DNA from: Antitrichia curtipendula
Lineage: Eukaryota; Streptophyta; Bryopsida; Hypnales; Leucodontaceae
Direction: 5' to 3'
Assembly: GCA_951230915.1 (NCBI GenBank)
Contig: OX579638.1
Span: 8,450,696-8,514,695 of the forward strand
Length of the DNA stretch: 64,000 nt
Positions 12,784 through 24,297 of this stretch are shown piece after piece. The notes beneath the pieces are model-generated. The model saw only the letters and a program-made list of their open reading frames with translations. It was not told the DNA's origin and did no database searches. Both the position numbers and the translations under genes were made by a program. Numbering within the stretch: the stretch's first letter is position 1; each line of letters starts with the position of its first letter.

Positions 12784-13722
12784 TAACCCCTAAAGGCCCA
12801 AGGCCTTTTTTCTGCCAAAAAACACCCAAAACTGCCATTTTTTTAGCAAAGAGTGAAAAAAAATTAAATTTTTTTTTTGCACATCTAACCGTAGGATCAT
12901 GCACCTAACTAGTATAAGAATGTGTGGAAAAAATTTCAGAATTCTTGACCGCATAGATCGCAAGATACCTACGTTCAAAGTGAAAAAAACAAGTTTTTCA
13001 GCACATTGTGGGACTGGATTTTTTGACTTTGAACATTTTTAACCTAAAACTTTTGCACTACAGAAATTTGAGCTTTAAATGTTTATAGTGGAGAATTGAG
13101 TTGACAATCTACCAAAAAAAAAAGAATTCAAAAAAACTTAATTTTCATTATTAAAAAAATTGTTAAGTAGAAGTAGGTACGAGATAGAAGGAAAATCTAA
13201 AATATTCATATATTTTACATGGAATTAAAATGCACTAATCCCAATGGTGAGATTGTTCTATCAAGTAAACTAAACCATGCCAAAAGAAAAGTTTGAAGAA
13301 TTTGAAAAATTGCATTCAGAAATGAGTCCTACAAGTTATTTTTAAAAAAAAGATGCTCTAACTGCCCGAAAAACAAGAATGGCCGTAACTTTCTCATAAC
13401 AAATCCAAATGAAATGAATCAAATCTTTTAAGATAGAAAAAAATATAATCTATGAGAATAAAAATACTAAAAAATAAAATAAAATAAAAAATGATTTTTT
13501 TTTTGCTGCCCGCGCTGCCCCCCGTCCCCTGTTTTGAGCTTATTTGGTCATAACTTTTGTTCCCGGGCACCGATTGTGAAAAAAATTATATTCCCACAAA
13601 GCTAATCAGATTTTCTACCTCCAAAAAAAGTTTCAAAAAATCAAGAGAAAATTTCAGCCCGTAGGTACCTGCCCGAAAACGCATTTGTCCCTCGAAGGGA
13701 CAACGGGCTTTTAGGGGATAAC
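12784..13722 (+). repeat. Family A element, best preserved copy
   Basis: The clearest copy. The left end is 'ataacccctaaaggcccaag' and the right end 'cgggcttttaggggataac'. A subterminal palindrome, 'ttgtccctcgaagggacaa', sits ~20 bp inside the right end and is visible in most copies. It is nested inside the 12,407-16,156 TIR pair. Confidence 0.8.
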
Positions 13723-13823
13723 TCACTTTGATTTTTTTGTAAGAAAGAGAAGCTCTTTATGTACACTTGGGGTGGTACATAACATTCAGTAGCAGAAGCC
13801 AAGTCTGCCTTCCCTCTGACAGA

Positions 13824-13847
13824 ATGGTGCCGAATATTCGGCACCAT
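13824..13847. repeat. Perfect 24-bp palindrome
   Basis: ATGGTGCCGAAT followed by its exact inverse complement, centred on AATATT. Related palindromes with the same GTG...GAATATTC...CAC pattern lie at 15,759-15,778 and 15,795-15,824. Confidence 0.85.
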
Positions 13848-14114
13848 CAGTAGCTAAGAAACACGCGTCGAAATTTGTCAGAGTGGCAGGGTGGCTACTG
13901 CAGACTTGGGGTAAAAAAAATACTACTTTCAATTCTAACAGTGCAGAAAATCTACAGACTCGGAGTACTATAAATTCAAGCATTGTCAATTCAAATAGTA
14001 CACGAAATATGAGTTTTATACAAAATAGCTGTCAAATCATTGAGCCAATGAATTTCAACATTCAAGATTTCTTGCAATGCTTCTTAAGACAAATGTGTTT
14101 TGTAACTTAGAATG

Positions 14115-14690
14115 CAAAGATAACTATTTATATACCTATGGGATGATAGGAGGTAAAATAAACAATGTGGGATATGTAAATTAGAATTTGTATTTTCTCA
14201 ACTGCTCATAGTGTAATCAAATTAAAACAACAATTGTGATTGAAGTAGATTTTCAGACCTCATTTAGGCATAGTATAAAAATTTAGAAAAAAACACTTTG
14301 AATTGAAAAAAGTTGTGAAATGAAGTTAAGATTTATCTCCAAAAATTCTTTTGGGATTTTGATCCTCCAATCAAAAGTTATGGATAAATTTCAGATAGGG
14401 GTTGGAAGGAAATTTGTTTTTGACATTTCCAAACATTCTCTCTGAAATTTGTCCAAAACTTTTGATTAAAAAATAATAATCTCAAATGGATTTTTGGAGA
14501 TGAAATTTATCTTAATTTACCAACTTTTCATAGTTCACTTTTCTTTGAAATTATGCTTCAATCACAATTCCTACTTTTGATTTTAACTATGAGTGGTTGA
14601 GAAACTACAAATTCTAAATTAACATATCCCACACGGGTTGTTCTAACTCCTACCACCCCATAGGTATATAAGGAGCTTCTCTTGACATTC
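14115..14690. mobile_element. Foldback element 1 (~575 bp)
   Basis: The left arm starts 'atatacctatgggatgatag' and carries 'gtgggatatgtaaatta' and 'cagacctcatttaggcatag'. The right arm carries the inverse of each block and ends 'caccccataggtatat'. The whole unit is one imperfect palindrome with arms of ~280 bp. It is related to the foldback at 14,968-15,504 and to the truncated copy near 44,012-44,790. Transcription through it would give a long hairpin RNA. Confidence 0.7.
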
Positions 14691-14967
14691 AACAAATGAA
14701 AAGTAAATTATTGTAATGGTCACATAAAAGACTGCCTTGGTATGCTAATCATGATTATAGCTTAGATTTTAGGCAAACCAATTTTCTTTGTAAATCATAT
14801 TTATTTGTATGTTCAATCCTGAAATTATAGAAAGGAAATGGAGCGCGCCATGAATCTAATGCCGCACTCCCTGTACTGCAGCTTAGATTAATGAGGCATG
14901 GATGAACATTGTGGATGAGGCCTCCAGGGAGGGAAAGGCAGACTTCTTGAAGGCTACTGAATGTTAT

Positions 14968-15504
14968 GGTAGGAGATAGAGCAACCGATGTGGGATATGT
15001 AATTTAGAGTTTGTAATTTCTCAACCGCTCATAGTTAAGTCTAAAGTAGGAATTGTGTTAAAATTATAATTTCAGACCTCGTTTAGGCATAGTGGAATAC
15101 ATTTTTTCAAAAGAATTTGAACTAAAAAAAGTTGTGGAATCAAGCTAAGTTTCATCTCCAAAAATCCGTTGTAGATTTAGATCTTCCACTCAAAAGTTAT
15201 GGACAAATTTCAGAGAGGATGTATGAAAATATAAAAAAAAAATCCTTTCAAACCCCTCTATGAAATTTGTCTATAACTTTTGAGTGGAAGATTAAATCTC
15301 AAACGGATTTTTGGAGATGAAATTTAACTTGATTCTCCAACTTATTTTAGTTCAAAGTATTTTAGAAAAAGTTAATTTACTATGCCTAAATGAGGTCTGA
15401 AATTATAGTTTTAACACAATTCCTACTTTAGACTTAACTATGAGCGGTTGAGAAATTACAAACTCTAAATTACATATCCCACATGGGTTGTTCTACCTCC
15501 TACC
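14968..15504. mobile_element. Foldback element 2 (~537 bp)
   Basis: The arms pair over ~250 bp each. 'gatgtgggatatgtaattta' (from 14,988) matches the inverse of 'taaattacatatcccacatg'. 'tttcagacctcgtttaggca' matches the inverse of 'tgcctaaatgaggtctgaaa'. 'ccactcaaaagttatggaca' pairs near the centre. The arms are more alike than in foldback 1, suggesting a younger copy or ongoing arm conversion. Confidence 0.75.
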
Positions 15505-15758
15505 ACCCCATATGTACATAAAGAATTGTCTTCTAATTCCGAATCACAAAAGTTGAATGGCTTACGAAGCAATATGAGGGAATTCAAACATTGAAATTAT
15601 TGACCTCAATGAATTGATTGTCGTTTGTTTAAAGCTATTTTTTTTGTATTGTTTAAATTGAAGGTGTTCAATTTCCCAGTAACCCGATTGTGCAGTCATG
15701 ACCTTGGCATTGAGCAGAAGTCTGACATTATTGATGCGTGGCTTATTAGCTAATGTGG

Positions 15759-15824
15759 GGTGTGGAATATTCCGCACCATTTCATCCTTTGGATGGAATG
15801 ATGTGGAATATACCACATCATTCC
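15759..15824. repeat. Pair of AATAT-centred palindromes
   Basis: GGTGTGGAATATTCCGCACC (15,759-15,778) has one mismatched pair. A 30-bp palindrome at 15,795-15,824 has arms GGAATGATGTGG/CCACATCATTCC and one mismatched pair at its core. Both resemble the perfect palindrome at 13,824. Confidence 0.7.
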
Positions 15825-16367
15825 GTCAGAGGCAACGCAGCTGCTCTCACAGCTCATGAATGTTATGAGTGGTTTTGTATTTTTCCAATCATTTTTGAAT
15901 TACTTATGAATTTTCAAACGAGTTGGGTCATAGGTCCCTATTTATGACCCTAGGTCTTCTGTAAACAGTTCACTTGCAATTCTGAAGAAAGATGGGGAAA
16001 GCAAAGCAAATGATTGGCTCTTGCAATTGATAATACTTTTTCCTTGATTCATTCAATGACTATACATATCAATTACAAAATCAGCTCATGTCCCTTTCAC
16101 AGCCATTTATAGGGTCCGTTCTTAATGCCCGCTCCATTTCAAAGCCTCCTACCTTAACCTTTAAACAACCGTGGAAATCATTTGTTTTGTCACCCTATGA
16201 ATTGTTGAACTGAAATAATGCAAAAGCACTCATTGGAAGACAAAATACTGTAGATGATCACCTCTTTTCACACAAAATTGGGAGGACAAATAGTTGCACT
16301 TCTGTCCTACAAAGAGAGATTCTTTGTCATTCATCTGCCAGAAAACATCCTCGGCGACGTTTATGGG

Positions 16368-17290
16368 TTAATTCCTAAAGTTCCATGGCTATGTTTTCAC
16401 TGAAAATGCTCAAGAACTGCCATTCTTAGTGCAACTACCAAATTTTTGAATTTTTTTTTGACACATCAAACCGTAGGATCTTGTAATATGCTGACTTCAA
16501 AACATGTGGTAAAAATTTCAGAAATTTCCACCACATGGATTGCAAGTTATAAGCATTCAAATTCACTGAAGTCATTTTTTGAGCCTTGTGAAAAACAGGG
16601 CAGCTGCACTTCACAAGCTCACTTTTCTATGAAAAAATGTCCAAAATGGTGGTGCTTTGGGGATTCTTTTTCCTAGACAATTTGGCTAAGTGCTTAAAAA
16701 TTTTCAAATTATTTGGAGTTGTATAATATATAGGAAAAAATTAGTAAGCAGAAAGAAGTAGTGAATGATTCAAAATACAAAATTGAAAAGAATTTGGTTA
16801 TGGAATTGAAAAATGCCAATCCCAATGGTTGAAATGTTGGAATAAACAATCTACATCCTATGATTTTATTTTCTTTAAGAATATTGGATATTGAGTAAGA
16901 TAAAAGACTTCAAAATTTATTTTAGAGTAGAGAATCCATAATTACCTGCAAACTAAAATTCTTCACAACTTTTGACTTATTGGTCAAAATGGAATGATTA
17001 AAAGCACTCCACATATATAACTCTAGAAAACCAATTAAAAAATTTTGTTTATGAAAAAAGTGATTTTTAAAAATCTGCACGGACTGCAAGTTTGGGAAAA
17101 AAGTAATATATTAGGCCATAACTTTTGACTTCTATTTCCAAATGTCATGAAGTTTAGTGCATATGAAAGATATTCCTTGCGCACAACTTCTATTAAAATT
17201 TTAGCCAAAAATATGAAAATTTCCAATCACAGTTACCTACCCAAAATTTCTATACTGCCAAAAAGCACATGTTGGTCCTTTAGGGATTAA
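16368..17290 (+). repeat. Family B element, full length
   Basis: TTAA on both sides ('ttaattcctaaag' and 'cctttagggattaag'). It carries the family B signature 'gggcagctgcacttcacaag'. No gene is present. Confidence 0.8.
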
Positions 17291-17388
17291 GATAGAGGGC
17301 ATCAAGTGAAAAATATGGTTTTGCATGCTTCCAAGTTTGCTACAAACATTATTCCACATCTAGAGATAGTCAAGCCCAATTCAGACCA

Positions 17389-17940
17389 AGGGCCGCTATA
17401 CACCTAGAGGCTGGGCCAATTCTCCTTCAAGCCGATTGCACAAAATTTCAGACCCTTTTGAGCTAGTGGCTAGCTTCAACTACCCATTAGAATAATATTA
17501 TAATGGAGGCCAATTCTACAGTATCAAAAGGCCTCGAGGCTAAGAAGCTAGGCCAATTCAATAAAACCTACAAAAGAGAGAGAGAGGGCTGTAATGTTCA
17601 AGGCCACTTTACACCTAGAGGTCGGGCCAATTTCCCTTGAGGCCAATTGTACAAAATCCAATGGATGTGATTTGTTGAAAAAAATAAAATTTTAAAAATG
17701 AAATTTGACATTGGCCCCAAGGCCAAGAATTGGACTCCCATTTTTGGTGCAACCAATTCAATGAGCTTGGGCCATGTCAGATCATGTCTTTGTTGAATAA
17801 AAAATTCATTCCACCAAATTATCCCAGCTTCTAGATGTGAAGGGATTGGGGCTGATTTCAACCTTTTTTCCAATCACAAGTAAGGATTCTTGGCCTTTGA
17901 CACAACAAATTGGCCCAACTTCTAAGTGTAAAGCGGCCCT
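17389..17940. mobile_element. 552-bp TIR element with GGCC-rich ends
   Basis: The left end 'agggccgctatacacctaga' continues to 'ggctgggccaatt'. The right end is its imperfect inverse ('aattggcccaacttctaagt', then 'gtaaagcggccct'). A third, internal copy of the end ('ctttacacctagaggtcggg') lies near 17,605. It abuts the family C element that starts at 17,940. The interior minus-strand frame (17,598-17,873) shows no known motif. Confidence 0.65.
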
Positions 17941-18411
17941 AAGGTAAAACAACCCATTGTGGTTAGAATTAGGAGTTTGACCTCCTATGGTTGGAGAAAG
18001 TTTTCAATTTTTTTCCTGTAGTAGTGCAAGTGTGATAAACAGTGAGAGCATTTGAAATTATGTTTTTTTTTTTAAAGTATGAATTTGCTATGAAATGTGG
18101 AAGTGTTCAATGCATCATGGTCCAAAAATCTGTAGACTACCTTAGAACCAACAAAATTTGAATCCATCATGCTCATTTTGCTCACCTAAAGCATTCATAT
18201 TATTTTCTAACAAGGAAGGCATAGAAAGTCAATTCTTACAATGAATTTTCACTGAAAAATTGTAAGTTCCTAATGAAGTCACTAATCAATCTATTAGTGT
18301 CATGTAAGACATGCATTGAAGCCAAAATCTAAAAATCTAAAAAACCATGATGGGATCATTCCCTAGGTGTCCACTATAGGTCATCTAACCACAATGGTCT
18401 ACTTTACCTTA
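17940..18411. mobile_element. Family C TIR element, copy 2
   Basis: Ends 'taaggtaaaacaacccattg' and 'aatggtctactttacctta' are inverted. The interior blocks shared with copy 1 (11,636-12,152) are in the same order. Non-autonomous. Confidence 0.65.
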
Positions 18412-19895
18412 GGACTTGTCCATAATAGTTTCAAAGGTCATTAGTTGAAATAGCATAATCTCTAAAAGCCCAAGCCTTTTTTATTCAAAAAAATCATTAC
18501 TTTTGAAGTGTTAAAGATCTAAAGCCTGTTTACATCAAAACATTTGGATTGGAGCCCCCCAAAATGGAGTGTTTTGATTGGAAGATAGCTATGGTACCAA
18601 TCCAAGGTTCCAATGAACACACTTCACAATGTCACTAAAAGATTATAATGTTTTAGTATTAGAAAAAGGACATTGAAATTTTTTTAGCAACACATTTGGA
18701 GTTGAAATTCAGTTTTTAAACCTACAAAAATGAAAAAACTTGTAACAAGAATTGCTTCTAAACTAACATACAAACACTTTGGTGAAAGAAAATATCATTC
18801 AATTGACTCATTATATTTGCAAAATGGCTTTGGAATGTCAAAAAATTGCAAAAAAGAAAAACACATTTGAGGCTAAACCTCCTTCTATTAAAATGCTTTT
18901 CAATCACTCATAACTTCTTAGACTAATATGAAACTTTATCCACACAAACTAGACTAATACGCACAACTTTATCAAAAACAATCATTAAAAACGAACATTT
19001 AATGAAGAAGAAAAAAGCCCCTAAAGTTCACTATATTCCAAAATTGTTGAGATTTTGAAGTTTGAATTGCTCCCAAACATTCAAAACAACTTGGATTGAC
19101 ATGAATTTTTTTATCACAATAACTAGACTCTAAGGGAAATTCAATCCAATGTTTTAATATTAAAAACAAACATTGGATGAAGGAGATACAAGTCCCCAAA
19201 GTTGAAGCGATGAAATGTAGTTTGGTGAACTCAAATTGAACTTCTAAACTTTGATTGGCTTCCAAGAAATCAATACATCTTGGATTGACCTGAAAATTTG
19301 ACCACACAAACTAGAAAAAAGAGTGCATATCTTCCAACAAGTTTTATTGAATTTGAACATCAAATGCAAAGGTTACAACACTTTGAATTTGACTTAAACT
19401 ATGTGAGGACACTTTTGACTCCCTAGGGCGTTTAGGGGATAAGGGAGGAGGTCTATAAAGCGCCCCATTTAAGAGCTGAAAACTGAATTTGAGGAGGTGA
19501 AAATTCTTGAAATATTTTTCAGTAAATTTTTCTTGAAATAGAAATGGAATTAGCATCTAACCCAAGTTGTTTCATATTTCTTTGGAGCTTTGTGGAGTTA
19601 GTTATGAATTTTTGAAGTTGAAATGGCATAGGGCTTTAAATCGCTCACCTCCTCAAATGTACACTATTTGTACATTGTTGGTACAATGAATAAAAAACAT
19701 ATACAAATAATGTACATTTGTGAAGGTGGACAATTTCAAAGCTTGAGCGCTTTAAGAACCTCCTACTTTATTTGTCTAGTGAGGTGTTGAGACCTAGGGT
19801 TTGTCCACTTCTTCAAACCACTAGGTAACCAACCAATGTAGCCAATTCAATGGACAAAATAGAGAAGTTTTTGGGCTTGCTTAGGTGGGTGATTC
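18412..19895. repeat. Repeat D, interrupted by ~1.3 kb
   Basis: Repeat D blocks lie at ~18,412-18,465 and ~19,772-19,895. Between them is sequence absent from the copy at 8,630-8,800. The insertion starts with a short family A-like end ('aatctctaaaagcccaagcc') and finishes with a family E TIR element. Its middle is AT-rich with no recognisable gene. Confidence 0.5.
19446..19769. mobile_element. Family E TIR element
   Basis: The left end 'ggaggaggtctataaagcgc' pairs with the right end 'gcgctttaagaacctcctac'. A related copy lies at ~41,806-42,052 (right end 'tgctttatgaacttcctacc') and a left-end fragment at 61,841 ('aggtaggaggtttttgaagt'). No coding capacity. Confidence 0.6.
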
Positions 19896-20650
19896 GAAGA
19901 ACTTTAAATTTTTACCATTTGCAAGCGCATCCCAAAGTACTTTAAATAAGTACAAAAATTCTCAAATCTAAACATGTGACAATTAAAATAAACTATTTTA
20001 AAGCTAGCTAAAAGACAAAAATTGTAGAGGAGTTGGCAAATCACGGTTATCAAAGCACACTCCACTCCTAATTTGGGCACAATCTCTATTCTATTGTCTG
20101 ATATTCAAATGAGAAATGAATCAAATCACATTCTTTCATTAATTTCTAGAGGCCTATTAGAACATTTCAACCAAGATATGAAGTCACCTTGATTGCTATC
20201 TAGATAATCAATCAATATCATTACAAAAACTTGACATTTCAATATTGTTTGTAATAGTTATAAAATTGTCATGCTTCAAATGTTGGCTATTAAAAGCGGT
20301 TTCAAACTTTGAAGAATAGACATCGAAAGAAAATTAGGTCAAACTCATTCACCAACTTAAAACTTTGAGAACTATTTGTGGCGATCATCATGTTGTACGG
20401 AGCATAGCATGAGAACTAGTCTCGGGACTAGTAATTTCTTTTTTGATACAAGGTGAAACCAGCAACAAGAAATACAATATTGCCATTATCCGCAATAAGG
20501 TAACTACACCTATAATTGACGAAATAGACATTTGAGCATGATTGACCTTAATTCTTATTAAATTGTCATAATTTTTATTGAATCTTGTTGAAAGTTAAAA
20601 GGGGATTCAAATTTATCTTTACATGCTTGTTTTAAAGAACTTATATACAT
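19896..20650. other. Intergenic sequence, no gene seen
   Basis: AT-rich sequence with no supported gene or repeat boundary, up to the LINE tail. Confidence 0.45.
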
Positions 20651-20686
20651 CAATTATTAATTATTATTATTATTTTTGAAACACAT
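20651..20686 (-). repeat. (AAT)n-type LINE 3' tail
   Basis: The plus strand reads 'attattattattattttt', so the minus strand ends in an A-rich AATAATAAT run. This is the simple-repeat tail expected at the 3' end of an L1-type insertion, and it fixes the element's 3' end and orientation. Confidence 0.65.
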
Positions 20687-21969
20687 GGACAATTTTCATT
20701 GCAAAGGAAAACAATACACAGAACCAAGGGACCACGTCCTTGGTGAGATTTTTTTGTCCTTTTCCTTTTCACTAAAACACCAATGCAAACCAAAGAAGAA
20801 ACTAAACGAAAGTAGACCCAAGAGGACAGCCAATTCCAAGTGGCTACGTTAGCGACCCCAACTGGGCACCGAAAGAGTCATGAAGTAAGACCAACTGAGA
20901 GGTCACGTGAAACTGCAACCACTCAGAAAAAAAGCCCATTGTTGGAAGCACAAGCTTCCAACTCATCTAGAGATGATTCCTCTCACCAAAAAAATTAGCT
21001 TGGAGCCAAATATTGTCAAACCACTTGAGAGAAATGTTGGTTTTGTCGGGATAAAGAGCGCACAGTTTGATGGTTCTAAACCAAGCTACCTTAGTGTGGT
21101 CAATGATGGCTTCTCAAAATCACCTGTTCTAGCTTTTGGAAAGGCTAATTGCAATTATTGAAGCAAATGGCATTCTTGTCAAACCAAGCGACCCAGACAA
21201 TTGAGCCTCTAAACGAAGAGTACATCGTGGATCCCTTCCTCAACTAACGAGGTAACTTTGAGCCAAGAAGGCACTATTGCCATGTGAGGGAAGACCATCT
21301 CCTAGAAACCGGAAGAATTTGGAAGGCACAGTAAAGAATAAAAAGAGCAAAATTCCACGTATGTTGAGTTTTGGTATAGTGGTAGAATTGATGTAGTATC
21401 GTCTCATCAATCCCATCTCTGCAGCTTTGACATATGGTTGGAATATTTGGATTGGCAATCCTTGTGGCAATCTTGCGCTAACAATGGACCGCCACCGCAC
21501 AATGATACACTGACCATAAGAAGCCTACATCTTTTTGAATTTTGGCTTTATGTGGTAGTAAGTTTTGTTGAATATGAGTGTAGAAGTCCTGCGTTGTCCT
21601 ATGACCATTGCTTAGGGTCAAATAATAGTTTTGCAATAATCTCCATATACATCAAGTTTTCAGTTTTTGGTTGTGTGACTCTCATTCGCTTATGCCATCC
21701 AAGTATGAGTTGGAGAGCATATTGAATTGTGGGAGACCGAGACTTGAGGGCCAAAGAAGCCCAACCAACTATAAAACTTTGAAGGCTAGAAGGAATCTTG
21801 ATTAGTTGGCAACCTGATGATAGTTTAGGTTTGAACTGAGCAATTGTGCAATAAACCACTGATGGGAGTTGGTCACCCTCTTGTTCAAACACTCCTATGA
21901 ATTCTTGTTGTCAAGTCACAAATTTATATTTAATGAGTAAGCGAATCCAAGCTTTGGAAATTGAGTTAA

Positions 21970-22464
21970 CTAGTCTTGCATACGCCTGGAGCTTTGTATC
22001 AAACATCCCAAATAGAATTCTTGCCATATTCCAAGGTATAAAGGATTTGGCAGAGTCATCCCAAATATTTTGAATTTGTTCCAACCCTTTAGACATAAGT
22101 ATGGCGGCACAATTTGTGGAGAAGCCATGAGAGCCTTCAGAAAAATGTGTTGTCCACCAAATTGGAGTAGTAAGAATTTTGTCACTATTTTTGGACACTT
22201 GGGCAATGATGTGTTTGCTAAGTAAGCGCCATGATTTGATGATCCTATCCCATGCTTGAAAGCCTTTACAAGCACAAAATTTGTGAAATAAGACTCATTG
22301 AGGTATAGCTGGCCAAGTACCTTGAGATTGAAGCCGCATTGAAGAAGTAAATATTTGAGAAGAAATTGTAAATTAGATGAGCCCAAAAGCATTGCTTTAA
22401 AAATCCACTTGGCCATCAAAGCATGAAGAGCCTCTTCTAGGTCCACAAGATTTAGTCCTCCCAC
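21970..22464 (-). pseudogene. LINE ORF2 C-terminal (post-RT) fragment
   Basis: The frame begins MGGLNLVDLEEALHALMAKW, the conserved 'GGL(N/G)..dl...N.AlL.KW' block found after the palm in plant LINE reverse transcriptases, before the zinc-binding C-terminus. Downstream frames (21,892-21,240) look like the degraded remainder of ORF2. The reading frame breaks relative to the RT region, so this is part of the broken ORF2. Confidence 0.7.
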
Positions 22465-22914
22465 TTATTGGGATGCACAGTAGTTTGACCAACTTACTAT
22501 AGCACTGCAACGATGAGCAAAACTTGACCAACCCCCCCCCCCTCATCAAAGCCCTAATCTTGCGAATAATCTTCAAAGAGCCTCCTCAAATAGCAATGAA
22601 GAACCATAGCATGTTGAGTAAAATAGAATTGACAATAACCGCTCAACCTGCTAGGGAGAGATGGATGCTAGTCCAATAAACCAAATTTTTCCAAATTTTT
22701 CCTTCTAAAAACTCATCCACATCCACCATTCTCAAGTCAATTCTAAAAGGCAAGCCTAAAATTTTTGAGAGATGATGTTCACCGCGCATGGGTAGTCAAT
22801 ATTTGAAAGCCAAGGTGGAGCAGGTTCTGGAGAGAGCCAATAGGCTAGACTCTTAGGCCAATTAATCATAAGCCCCGAAGCTACATCATATCTTTTTAGG
22901 AAGATAGAGAGGCG

Positions 22915-23548
22915 CTAAAAGTACTTTTCTTCACTTTTGAGCATGAAGGAAACGTCATTTATATATTGATTGATGAATTGTTCTACTACCTCCAATGGGA
23001 GAGAAATTCCTGAGAGTTCCTCCATGTTCAACAAGTGTTTAGTTGCTACATTAAGGGCCTCTCCAACAAATAGAAATAGAAAGGGGGCTAGTGGGCAACC
23101 TTGTCTCATTGCACAAAGGACCATAAAAGATTTGGTGTCCACTCTATTGATGCACATAGTGGTCTCAATATTAGTGGATAAGATCTTAACTAGGTTTACA
23201 AAGGAAGGAGGTATCTCTATAGTCTCCAGAACCTTGAAAAAACAAAACAACTTGGACTGTGTTATACTCCTTTTGGAAGTCAAGCTTCAACAAATTTGCA
23301 TCTTGATTGGACTCTTTAATCCAATAAATAGTCTTGTGAAGAAGTAGAATATTATTAAGAATGTAATTGGTTGGTATATATGCCGTTTGATCAAGGCTAA
23401 TCACCTCCGCCAAAATTGGTTGAAGGCGTTTTTTAAGAGCCTTAGCCAAGATTTTATAAGCAACGTTGAATAAGCTAATTGGTCTCCAATTGTTGACATC
23501 TTCTCTAGTCCCATCCTTGTGAAGTAATGCAATAGTACCCTGGTTCAT
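22915..23548 (-). pseudogene. LINE reverse transcriptase fragments
   Basis: Two overlapping minus-strand frames carry consecutive RT motifs. The first has 'NWRPISLFNVAYKILAKAL' and 'LLKLDFQKEYNTV' (the motif with the first catalytic Asp). The second has 'MRQGCPLAPFLFLF' and 'QYINDVSFML'. A frameshift near 23,270 separates them. The catalytic tetrad normally written (Y/F)xDD is YIND here (22,954-22,965), so a metal-binding Asp is lost. Reverse transcription by this copy is not expected. Confidence 0.85.
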
Positions 23549-24297
23549 GCCACTAGGGAAGGAACCTCAAGAAATGGCATGAAAAATCATAGTGGTAAAT
23601 TCTTCTACAATCAAATACCAGTATTTTTGATAGAACTCTGTAATGAATCCATGAGGACTAGGACTTTTGTGGAGAGCCATAGCGTCCAAGGCAAGTTTAA
23701 GTTCCTGTGGAGATAAAAGAAGAGATTGCTAATCTTTGGATTCTTAGGAGACTTCGTTTGAAAGTAAGCACAAAAGTTCATCCAAAGCATTGGAATTATC
23801 ATAAGAAGATGGGGATGTTGTATACAAGCGATTGTAGAAGTTTGAGCAAACCTATCTCAGGCTTGCAAGGTTCTCGATGAGCTAGCCTTGGTTGTTATGA
23901 AGACCAGAAATGGAGGAGGAAATTGGTTTATCTCGTATAGCTTTAAAGAACTTCATTGATACCATGTCTCCTTGAATCTTCCACCTAATTTATACTCTAA
24001 TGCGTTGGCCCGCTACTTTTTTGGTCTCTACATGACTACATCCTACTAATGGATTCTCGATGAACCATGTTAAGTCTGCAGCTCCGGGTCTTTGGGGTGC
24101 TCTTGGAGATCTATTGTAGCAAAAAATATTGTTGCCTAGTGCCAACTTCCTTAACCCTAAACGCTTGGACTTTCCAACGGCAATAAGATCGGTAAGCCTT
24201 AGAGATTAATTTTGGTTTGATAAAGAAGGGAGCAGAGGAATGGGTGCCATACCATGGTTTTCTACTGTCTATTTTGTAGCGTCTAGACACTAGTCAT

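Larger units (their letters stand above)
12407..16156. mobile_element. 3.75-kb TIR-bounded composite region
   Basis: The left terminus 'ttaaggtaggaggctctgaa' (12,407) and the right terminus 'ttcaaagcctcctacctta' (to 16,156) match in inverted orientation over 24 bp with one mismatch. Enclosed are a family A copy, short palindromes and two ~0.55-kb foldbacks, so the original element has been enlarged by insertions. No transposase frame is seen. The same 'aggtaggagg' end occurs in family E elements (19,446-19,769; 61,841). I infer that this is one element with nested insertions; chance pairing of two family ends is the alternative. Confidence 0.5.

Noticed and set aside
12784..13722. Family A as a Helitron (hairpin near the 3' end)
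   Set aside because: It has inverted termini and TTAA flanks, with no 5' TC or 3' CTRR end.
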